A stretch of DNA of 46,021 nucleotides from positions 1-46,021 of the forward strand of contig CAMLQY010000014.1 of the NCBI GenBank assembly GCA_946482365.1. The letters run 5' to 3'. The position numbers and the translations under genes were made by a program. The notes under the pieces were generated by a model. It was given only the letters and a program-made list of their open reading frames with translations, was not told where the DNA came from and did no database searches. Source of the DNA: an uncultured Actinomycetes bacterium. GTDB taxonomy: Bacteria; Actinomycetota; Thermoleophilia; Solirubrobacterales; 70-9. Shown one piece after another: positions 39,999 through 46,021 of the stretch (position 1 is the first letter of the stretch; the number at the start of each line of letters is the position of its first letter).

Positions 39999-41225
39999 CT
40001 ATTCGGTGTTCTTCTTGACCAGGTCCTTGAATTCTTCGACGACGCGATCGACGGTGTTACCGGCGACTTCGGTGGCCTTTACGCCTGTGGCCTTGTCGGT
40101 GGTGTAGATGACCGCCGCAGCGACGGCGGCCGCTATCAGTACGAGAGCTACAAGCGCCATCACGAACCTGGCGAAGCGCGAGAACGCTCCTCGCCTCTGT
40201 TGGGCTGGCGCTTGTGGTCGCACCGGCGGCGGTGGAGGTTGCGGCGCACGCGGTGCCGGTCGCCGCGTCGGCGACGGGGCGGGGCGGTACTCGGTCTGGG
40301 CGGTGCGGTCGAGGCGGCGGGTCGCGGTCTCCCCGCCGAGGACCTGGGTGGGGGTGGAGCCTTCGCCCAGGGGAAGGGTGACGTCCTCCCCCTGGAGGCC
40401 CAGCTGCAGGCCGCCGGCCAGCTCGCCGGCGCTGGCGTAACGGCGTGACGGGTCGCCCTCCATCGCTCGCAGCACCGCCGCCCCCAGCGTCTCGGAGACC
40501 TCTTCGTTGTAGGTGCTGGGCGGGAGGGGCTTCTCGTTCTGCTGGCGCACGGCCAGCTCGGCCAGGCTCGACCCCTCGTACGGCAGCCGCCCGGTGAGGA
40601 ACTGGTAGAGGACGACGCCGAGCGCGTAGACGTCGGTCGCCGGCGTCGCCTCATCGCCGCGGACCTGCTCGGGCGAGAGGTAGGCGGCGGTCCCGACCAC
40701 CGACCCGACCTGCGTGATCCGCGTCTGTTCCACCGCGCGGGCGATGCCGAAGTCGGTCAGCTTCACCGTCATCTCGCCGCCGCCGACCGGGCCGCCGAAG
40801 ATCATCAGGTTCCCCGGCTTGACGTCGCGGTGGATGATCCCGCGCCGGTGCGCGTAGTCGAGCCCGGCGCAGGCCTGGGCACCGATCTCGGCCGTCGTCT
40901 CGGCGTCGAGCGGACCGTGCCTCTGGAGGATCTGGGCCCCCGACCGGCCTTCCACGTACTCCATCACGATGTAGTGGCGCCCCCGGTCGATGCCCGTGTC
41001 GTAGACCTGGACGATGTTGGGGTGGATCAGCTTCGCGACCGCGAGCGCCTCGCGGCGGAAGCGCGCGACGAAGCGCTCGTCGTCGGAGAGGTGCTCGGCG
41101 AGGATCTTGACCGCGACCGTGCGCTCGAGCGTCAGGTCGGTGGCCATGTGCACGCTCGACATCCCGCCCGAGCCCAGGCGGTCGCCGATCTCGTAGCGAC
41201 CCGAGAGGGTGCCTCTCTCCGTCAT
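39999..41225 (-). CDS. Ser/Thr protein kinase (PknB-like, without PASTA domains)
   Basis: 408 residues. Kinase domain at 11-275: glycine loop GDRLGSGGMSSV, VAVKIL, catalytic HRDVKPGNLMI and DFGIARA, and an activation loop with TQVGSVVGTAAYLSPE. A Pro-rich linker (about 305-350, PPPPPVRPQAP) leads to one membrane helix (about 358-380) and a short extracellular tail. It may sense cell-envelope state through the helix alone. The ATG overlaps the upstream lipoprotein stop (ATGA), so the two are co-expressed. Confidence 0.93.
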   Translation of the reverse strand: MTERGTLSGRYEIGDRLGSGGMSSVHMATDLTLERTVAVKILAEHLSDDERFVARFRREALAVAKLIHPNIVQVYDTGIDRGRHYIVMEYVEGRSGAQILQRHGPLDAETTAEIGAQACAGLDYAHRRGIIHRDVKPGNLMIFGGPVGGGEMTVKLTDFGIARAVEQTRITQVGSVVGTAAYLSPEQVRGDEATPATDVYALGVVLYQFLTGRLPYEGSSLAELAVRQQNEKPLPPSTYNEEVSETLGAAVLRAMEGDPSRRYASAGELAGGLQLGLQGEDVTLPLGEGSTPTQVLGGETATRRLDRTAQTEYRPAPSPTRRPAPRAPQPPPPPVRPQAPAQQRRGAFSRFARFVMALVALVLIAAAVAAAVIYTTDKATGVKATEVAGNTVDRVVEEFKDLVKKNTE

Positions 41226-41794
41226 TCGCCTTCGGGGGCCGGTTCGGCCGGGCTCACGCCGCCCGGCGCACCCGTGCCTCCGTCTTCGCTCGGCGCGGGA
41301 GAGCCGGCTGGGCTTTCTTCTTCCGGCCCGCGTTCTTCCTCTTCAGCTTCCTTCGCCTCCTCTTCGGCTTCCTTCTCAGCCTCCTTTTCTTCCTTTTCGC
41401 GCTCCTTTTCCTCCTTCTTTTCCTGGCCCGGAGAGATCTTCTCCGCTTCTTCCGTGTCTTCGGTGGAGGGCTCGAGCTCTTCGGTGGTGGTTTCTTCGCA
41501 GGTCGCGACGACTTCGCTCAGCCTGGCGGCGCCCCGTTCGAGCGCCTGCTTCAGCTCCGGGTCGACCCCCCTCAGCGCCTGCACCTGCGCGCTCACCTCT
41601 TCGGCCGCATCGGCCGCTCCGACGCATTCGCCTTCGTCCGCGAGTTGCTTGACCGTGTCGAGGTTTTCGCTGATCTCCGCCGCCGTGGCGCCGGGCAGCA
41701 GCTCCGCGTCTTCGCCGGCACCGCAGGAGGCGAGGGCGATCGCGGCGAAGACGCCGAGGGCGATGGCAAGCGGGAGGACGGCCGGCTGACGCAT
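41222..41794 (-). CDS. Glu-rich lipoprotein coupled to the kinase
   Basis: 190 residues from ATG 41794, chosen because TAGACT lies 7 nt before it (leaderless); an earlier in-frame start at 41815 would put the -10 box inside the gene. A lipobox (ALASC) ends the signal sequence. The mature part has a helical domain with a Cys pair (EGECVGAADA ... VATCEET), then a long Glu/Lys-rich tail (EKKEEKEREKEEKEAEKEAE) and a Pro/Gly end. It could be a partner or reporter of the kinase. Confidence 0.82.
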   Translation of the reverse strand: MRQPAVLPLAIALGVFAAIALASCGAGEDAELLPGATAAEISENLDTVKQLADEGECVGAADAAEEVSAQVQALRGVDPELKQALERGAARLSEVVATCEETTTEELEPSTEDTEEAEKISPGQEKKEEKEREKEEKEAEKEAEEEAKEAEEEERGPEEESPAGSPAPSEDGGTGAPGGVSPAEPAPEGE

Positions 41795-41801
41795 CGTTGC
41801 G

Positions 41802-41807
41802 AGTCTA
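41802..41807 (-). promoter_or_regulatory. -10 box TAGACT of the lipoprotein-kinase operon
   Basis: On the minus strand TAGACT lies 7 nt before the ATG at 41794, typical of the leaderless pattern here. Confidence 0.55.
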
Positions 41808-41822
41808 GAGAACACCCTGTCG

Positions 41823-41839
41823 TGCAGGTTTTCCCTGCA
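41823..41839 (-). terminator. Short hairpin after the phosphoesterase gene
   Basis: TGCAGG-TTTTC-CCTGCA, 6 bp stem, 9 nt downstream of the minus-strand gene stop at 41849. It lies just upstream of the next promoter and could separate the two units. Confidence 0.45.
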
Positions 41840-41848
41840 AATCGTGGC

Positions 41849-42589
41849 TCACTGCCCGATGTGGAGGCGGTCGGCCAGCCGCTGGGGGAGGCCGGCGGCC
41901 GCGATCGGGTCCGCCGCCGTGGCGATTTCGTACGGGACCCGGTGGAAGCAGGCGGTCTCCGCTTCGGTGTCGAGCTCCAGCCAGGCGGCGCGCGGATCGC
42001 CGTCGCGGGGCTGGCCGACGCTGCCGGGGTTGACCAGCCAGCCGCCGCGGCTGAGGTCGAGGAGGGCGCCGTCGCCGGCCTGCCCGCCCCTGGTCTCGCC
42101 GGGCTTCCCGCCCTCGGGCCGGTTGAAGAAGAGGGCGACGTGGGAGTGGCCGATCAACCCGATCCGCAGCCGGTGGGAGTCCATCCCTGCGTCGGCCTGT
42201 TCGCGGGAGAGCACGTACTCCCAGACCGGGTCGCGGGGGGACGCGTGGAAGAGCCCGATCCCCTCTCGCTCGCCGCTCGGCTCCAGCGTGCGCAGGAACT
42301 CCAGCGTGCGCTCGTCGACGTTGTCGCGCGTCCACTCGACCGCCACGGCCGCCGCCTCGGAGAAGGAGGAGATGTCGAGTGCGCCGAGGACGGCCAGGTC
42401 GTGATTGCCGACCAGGCATACCCCGCAGCGCTCGCGCACCAGGTCGGCGCAGGCGTCGGGCTCGACCCCGTACCCGACCACGTCGCCGAGGCACCAGGCT
42501 TCCTCGACCCCCGCCGCCTCGGCCGCCCCGAGAACCGCTTCGAGCGCCGGCAGGTTGGCGTGGACGTCGGTGATCACGGCAACGCGCAC
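41849..42589 (-). CDS. Metallophosphoesterase (YfcE/MJ0936-like)
   Basis: 246 residues from GTG 42589, start chosen for VRVAVITDVHANLPAL and a TACGCT box 6 nt upstream. The calcineurin-like motifs are intact: DVHAN, GDVVGYG, GNHD and GHSH. Such enzymes hydrolyse phosphodiesters or phosphomonoesters with two metal ions; the substrate is unknown. Divergent from argS with overlapping promoter regions. Confidence 0.87.
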   Translation of the reverse strand: MRVAVITDVHANLPALEAVLGAAEAAGVEEAWCLGDVVGYGVEPDACADLVRERCGVCLVGNHDLAVLGALDISSFSEAAAVAVEWTRDNVDERTLEFLRTLEPSGEREGIGLFHASPRDPVWEYVLSREQADAGMDSHRLRIGLIGHSHVALFFNRPEGGKPGETRGGQAGDGALLDLSRGGWLVNPGSVGQPRDGDPRAAWLELDTEAETACFHRVPYEIATAADPIAAAGLPQRLADRLHIGQ

Positions 42590-42595
42590 GCGGCC

Positions 42596-42628
42596 AGCGT
42601 ACTTGGGCACAGGGGCGCGACATACGAT
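42596..42628. promoter_or_regulatory. Divergent leaderless promoters for phosphoesterase and argS
   Basis: TACGCT on the minus strand (42596-42601) lies 6 nt before the phosphoesterase GTG; TACGAT on the plus strand (42623-42628) lies 7 nt before the argS ATG. The two -10 boxes are 21 bp apart and probably compete. Confidence 0.5.
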
Positions 42629-42635
42629 GGGCGCG

Positions 42636-44285
42636 ATGACGGCAACCAGCGACCCGATCGCCGAGCTGCGCACAGCGGTGGACCGTGCCGCCCGCGCCCT
42701 GCGCGACGGCGAGCCGACCGGTCCCGAGCCGACGCTGGAGCGACCGCCCAAGCCCGAGCTGGGCGATTACAGCTCCAACGCGGCGATGCTGCTCGCCGCG
42801 CCCCTGGGCGAAAACCCGCGCGACGTCGCGGCCAGGCTCGCCGCCGAGCTCGGCGAGCAGCTCGATGAGGGGACGGTGGAGCGAATCGAGGTCGCCGGGC
42901 CGGGGTTCGTCAACCTCTTTCTCGCCGACGGGTGGTACCGCCGCGCGATGGCCAGCCTCGCCGCCGCCGGCGAGCGCGGGCTCGGCCCTGAGCCGACCGC
43001 CACGCCGGAGCGCGTCCTGGTCGAGTTCGTCTCCGCCAACCCGACCGGCCCCCTGCACATCGGCGGCGGTCGCCACGCGGCCTACGGCGACTCGCTCGTC
43101 CGCCTGCTCGAGGCTGTCGGCCACGAGGTCGAGCGCGAGTTCTACGTCAACGACGCCGGCGGGCAGATCGACCGGTTCGCTGCCTCGATCGCCGCCCGCA
43201 TGCGCGGCGAGGAGCCGCCCGAGGACGGTTACGAGGGCGCCTACGTCGGCGACCTGGGGCAGCGGATCGCCGCGGAGGGAATCGAGCCCGGCGACCTCGA
43301 GGCGGTCGGCCGGCGCGGGGTGGAGCTGGTCCTGGAAATGGTGCAGGGGACCCTCGACCGCTTCGGCGTCAGCTTCGACAACTGGGTCTCCGAGCGCGAC
43401 CTCTACAGCCGCGGCGAGGTCGACGCCGCCCTCGCCCAGCTGGAGCGGGAAGGCCACACCTACCGCAGCGAAGACGCGCTCTGGCTGCGCACGACGAGCT
43501 TCGAGGACGACAAGGACAGGGTGCTGATCCGCGCCAACGGCGAACCGACCTACCTGGCCGCCGACGTCGCCTACCACTGGGACAAGCTCGAGCGCGGCTT
43601 CGACCGCCTGGTCGACGTGTTCGGCGCCGACCATCACGGCTACGTTGCCCGTCTGCGCGCCTCGATCGCCGGCCTCGGCGCCGACACCGACCGTTTCGAG
43701 GCGCTGATCATGCGCCTCGTCCACATCCTCGAAAGCGGCGAGCGGGCGCAGATGTCCAAGCGCAGCGGCGAATTCGTCTCGCTCGACGAGCTGCTCGACG
43801 ACATCGGCGCCGACGCGACGCGCTGGTTCATGCTCTGGCGCAGCCACGACACCACCGTCGACCTCGACCTCGAGCTGGCCCGGCGCCAGTCCAACGACAA
43901 CCCCGTCTACTACGTCCAGTACGCCCACGCGAGGATCGCCAGCATCCTGCGCAAGGCCGAGCTCGAGCCCGAGCAGGTCGTGTCCGGCGCCGGCATCGAG
44001 ACCCCGGGCGACTCGCTGGAGCCCACGGAGCGCGAGCTCGTCAAGCGCCTGCTCGAGTTCCCCGGCGAGGTGCGAGAGGCGGCCGCCCGCCGGGCGCCGC
44101 ACCGCATCTGCGCCTACTCGACCGCGGTCGCCGCGGACTTCCACGGCTTCTACCGCGACTGCAAGGTGATCGGCGCGGAGGGCGAGGGCGTCGAGCGCTC
44201 GCGCCTGGCGCTCGCTCTGCTGGTCAAGCGCACGATCGCCGGCTCGCTCGGCCTGCTCGGCATCTCGGCCCCGGAGCGGATGTGA
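42636..44285 (+). CDS. argS: Arginyl-tRNA synthetase
   Basis: 549 residues from ATG 42636. Class I signatures: HIGH-like ANPTGPLHIGGGRH near residue 135 and the KMSKS-like AQMSKRSG near 370. The C-terminal DALR anticodon-binding domain includes YVQYAHARI. It charges tRNA-Arg. The stop overlaps the next ATG (TGATG). Gap and motif spacing are normal. Confidence 0.97.
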   Translation: MTATSDPIAELRTAVDRAARALRDGEPTGPEPTLERPPKPELGDYSSNAAMLLAAPLGENPRDVAARLAAELGEQLDEGTVERIEVAGPGFVNLFLADGWYRRAMASLAAAGERGLGPEPTATPERVLVEFVSANPTGPLHIGGGRHAAYGDSLVRLLEAVGHEVEREFYVNDAGGQIDRFAASIAARMRGEEPPEDGYEGAYVGDLGQRIAAEGIEPGDLEAVGRRGVELVLEMVQGTLDRFGVSFDNWVSERDLYSRGEVDAALAQLEREGHTYRSEDALWLRTTSFEDDKDRVLIRANGEPTYLAADVAYHWDKLERGFDRLVDVFGADHHGYVARLRASIAGLGADTDRFEALIMRLVHILESGERAQMSKRSGEFVSLDELLDDIGADATRWFMLWRSHDTTVDLDLELARRQSNDNPVYYVQYAHARIASILRKAELEPEQVVSGAGIETPGDSLEPTERELVKRLLEFPGEVREAAARRAPHRICAYSTAVAADFHGFYRDCKVIGAEGEGVERSRLALALLVKRTIAGSLGLLGISAPERM

Positions 44286-44917
44286 TGCTCCGTCGCCGGC
44301 CCAAGCCTCCGCTGCTGGCGGAGATCCCCGTGCGGGAGGATTCCCCCTCGCGCCCGGCGGCGCTCGGCCGGGCCGAGCTGCAGGCGTTCTCGGGACTGGC
44401 GCTGGAGCTGGGCGGGTCGGGCGCCGTCCTGACCACGGGCCCGGCCCGCTCGGCCGTCGCGCTTGGCCTTGCCGCGGCTGCCGTGGCGCAGGGCCGGCGC
44501 GTCGCCCTGCTCGAGTGCGACCTGGCCGCTCCTGCGCTCGCCCTCACGCTCGGCCTCGACGCTGCCCCCGGCTTGCGCGAATACCTGCTGGGAGAGACCG
44601 GGGCGACCCAGCTCCTGCAGCCGCTGACACTGGCCGGTCCCGCCTCCGGCGGGGCATCCGAGCCCCTGGTCTGCATCGTGGCCGGTGCACCTGAGCCGGC
44701 GCCGGCGGCCCTGCTCGACTCAGACCGTTGCGACCAGGCGATTCAGAAGCTGCGCCGCGCCTATGACCTGCTTGCGATCGTCGGTCCGTCGCTGGAGGGC
44801 GGGGATGCGCTGCTGGCGCTGTCCGAACACGCCGGCGTCACCCTGGCCTGCGGTGAGAAGGCGAATATCCCGAGGCGCCTGCCGCCCCCCGTTACGGGCC
44901 GCGTCGTCGTCGGCTGA
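44285..44917 (+). CDS. P-loop-like protein (tyrosine-autokinase/MinD-type, degenerate)
   Basis: 210 residues from ATG 44285. The order of strands (VLTTGPARSAVALGLAAAAVA, RVALLECDLAAPALALTLG, LVCIVAGAP, YDLLAIVGPS) follows BY-kinase or CpaE-like ATPases, but the Walker A Lys is missing (GPARSA). It resembles the TadZ-like gene at 3391 in style. Coupled to argS; function unknown, perhaps a regulatory or pseudo-enzyme. Confidence 0.62.
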   Translation: MLRRRPKPPLLAEIPVREDSPSRPAALGRAELQAFSGLALELGGSGAVLTTGPARSAVALGLAAAAVAQGRRVALLECDLAAPALALTLGLDAAPGLREYLLGETGATQLLQPLTLAGPASGGASEPLVCIVAGAPEPAPAALLDSDRCDQAIQKLRRAYDLLAIVGPSLEGGDALLALSEHAGVTLACGEKANIPRRLPPPVTGRVVVG

Positions 44918-44920
44918 AAT

Positions 44921-45376
44921 TCAGAGGTCGTAGCGCCGCAGGTCGGCCTCGAGCCGCTCTGCCTCCTCGCCCTGCGGAGCGGCCGAGGCTCCCGTCGGTG
45001 GCGGGCGGTTGCCGTCGCGCCGCCAGCGGGCGAGGCCGACGGCGAGCGCGCCGACGGCGAGCAGCAGCGCGACGATCGGGACGAGATAGGCGGAGAGGTC
45101 GAACCCCTTCGCCTCCGGAAGCGCCAGGACGGCCGGTCCGTACTGGTCGACCAGCGCGTCCTTGATCTCGGCCTTGCTCCTGCCTGCGGCGACCAGCCTC
45201 GCGACGTAGACCTTCTCGCGGCGGGCCTGCGGCGAGTCGGAGAGCTCGAGCAGGGTGCCGCAGATCGGGCACATCACCTCGTCTTCGACGTCCTGGACGG
45301 TGGTCTTCGCGATCGCCGTGGCCCCCGGCAGCGCCAGGAGGGCGAGGGCGAGGGCGACGATCAATCGGCCGTTCAT
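44921..45376 (-). CDS. ccmH: CcmH-like cytochrome c maturation protein
   Basis: 151 residues: a signal peptide (about 1-23), then the redox motif MCPICGTLLELSDSPQA, a helical region (KAEIKDALVDQYGP) and one C-terminal membrane helix (about 102-120). CcmH reduces apocytochrome c thiols before haem attachment, outside the membrane. The ATG overlaps the stop of the upstream thioredoxin-like gene. Confidence 0.9.
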   Translation of the reverse strand: MNGRLIVALALALLALPGATAIAKTTVQDVEDEVMCPICGTLLELSDSPQARREKVYVARLVAAGRSKAEIKDALVDQYGPAVLALPEAKGFDLSAYLVPIVALLLAVGALAVGLARWRRDGNRPPPTGASAAPQGEEAERLEADLRRYDL

Positions 45377-45897
45377 GTGCCGCCCCCCTCGATCAGGGGA
45401 TCGACGCGCTCGCGCAAGAACCTGTCGTCGACCGGGCCCCTCCAGATCAGCGCCAAGCGGCCCCGGGGGTCGACGAGGAAGTTCTCGGGCACTCCGGTCG
45501 AGCCGAAAGCGGCGCTGCGCTCGTCGCCGACCGAGCGAAGCTGTGGATACGTGGTCGGGTAGTCGCGCAGGAAGGCGAGCGCGTCGTCGCGGTTGTCCTG
45601 CACGTTGATCCCGACCACGGTCGTGTCGCCGTCCCGGTGGCGCCGCTGGAAGCGCTCCAGCGCCGGCGCCTCCTCGCGGCAGGGGATGCACCAGGAGGCC
45701 CAGAGGTTGACCAGGACCCACCGGCCGCGGTGCTCGCCGATCGAGCCCTGGCCCGGGCCCGGCAGCGCCGGCAGCTCCCGGTCGGGCACCGGCTCGCCCA
45801 CCTCGATCGTCGCGTTCCCCTTGCTGAGCAGGCCGAAGCTGAGCAGGCCGATCACGGCCAGCACGGCGAGGAAGGCGAGGAACGAGCGCGCGCTCAC
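45373..45897 (-). CDS. Thioredoxin-like CcmG/ResA-type protein
   Basis: 174 residues from GTG 45897 (TAGTCT box 8 nt upstream; an ATG at 45921 is in frame but lies before this box). An N-terminal membrane anchor (5-25) is followed by a thioredoxin fold with active site WASWCIPCREEAP and the later cis-Pro motif TGVPENFLVD. It supplies reducing power to the cytochrome c maturation pathway together with CcmH. Confidence 0.9.
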   Translation of the reverse strand: MSARSFLAFLAVLAVIGLLSFGLLSKGNATIEVGEPVPDRELPALPGPGQGSIGEHRGRWVLVNLWASWCIPCREEAPALERFQRRHRDGDTTVVGINVQDNRDDALAFLRDYPTTYPQLRSVGDERSAAFGSTGVPENFLVDPRGRLALIWRGPVDDRFLRERVDPLIEGGGT

Positions 45898-45963
45898 GGC
45901 GGCGAAGACTAGCCAGGGCACACCGGCGGCAACCGCGCTGCGGCCCTAGAATCACCACCTGGT

Positions 45964-46021
45964 GCGGACGTAGCTCAGTTGGTAGAGCGCGAGCTTCCCA
46001 AGCTCGAGGTCGCGGGTTCGA
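45964..46021 (+). tRNA. tRNA-Gly (CCC), 5' part
   Basis: Acceptor strand GCGGACG, D arm GCTCAGTTGGTAGAGC, and anticodon stem CGAGC/GCTCG with loop TTCCCAA, giving anticodon CCC. The variable loop AGGTC and the beginning of the T arm (GCGGGTTCGA) follow; the 3' end lies outside the window. Confidence 0.93.

Noticed and set aside
41805..44144. 779-codon minus-strand frame opposite argS
   Set aside because: argS shows complete class I motifs on the plus strand, and the phosphoesterase motifs lie in another minus frame.
45964..46021. tRNA-Gly as an integration site for the 14.6 kb element
   Set aside because: The tRNA is 23 kb away from attR, and the element's att sites lie within a protein gene.

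Overview
This window is GC-rich chromosomal DNA (about 70% G+C by eye) from an actinobacterium-like organism. Gene content and neighbourhoods suggest a Thermoleophilia/Solirubrobacterales-type lineage: TadE/TadG-like pilin genes, PASTA-less Ser/Thr kinase, uvrC-rapZ next to gap-pgk-tpi, many GTG/TTG starts, and many genes with a TANNNT -10 box only 6-9 nt before the start codon, implying leaderless mRNAs. The lineage is an inference, since no rRNA is present.

Layout. 1-2.6 kb: polyphosphate kinase tail, a PhoU-like Pit accessory protein, the Pit phosphate transporter and two small membrane proteins. 2.7-8.3 kb: TadE-like and TadZ-like genes, a Phd/PIN toxin-antitoxin pair lodged at the 3' end of the TadZ-like gene, a secreted InlB-type repeat protein, a nucleoside-diphosphate-sugar epimerase, a YxFxxD-motif secreted protein, and the first half of a TadG-M15 peptidase-lytic transglycosylase fusion gene.

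8.336-22.982 kb: a 14.6 kb integrated element that splits the fusion gene. A large serine integrase lies at its left end. Both att junctions are visible and the host reading frame can be rebuilt across them. The element carries an ArsR-like regulator, tandem micropeptides, a primase-associated helicase followed by an array of nine GCACAGT iteron-like repeats (candidate origin), a catalytic-domain-only tyrosine recombinase with a possible core site, and a long chain of small overlapping genes. These include an XkdF-like prohead protease, a small-terminase-like HTH protein, a glycosyltransferase and a virion decoration-like protein. No portal, major capsid, large terminase or tail gene is present, so it looks like a phage satellite, phage-plasmid relative or reduced prophage.

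22.98-27.8 kb: the other half of the fusion gene, then accessory DNA: two VapBC-like modules, a MaoC gene whose 3' end was replaced by an 859 bp lower-GC cassette carrying a DUF4145 gene (the native 3' end survives downstream), an unknown helical protein, and a GNAT/DUF1778 toxin-antitoxin pair.

27.8-46 kb: ordinary core genome: cupredoxin lipoprotein, crotonase-family enzyme, uvrC, rapZ, an ABC exporter, a VOC protein, the glycolytic operon gap-pgk-tpiA-gpmI, tgt, a lipoprotein-kinase pair, a metallophosphoesterase, argS with a P-loop-like gene, ccmH/ccmG-like cytochrome c maturation genes, and the start of a tRNA-Gly(CCC).
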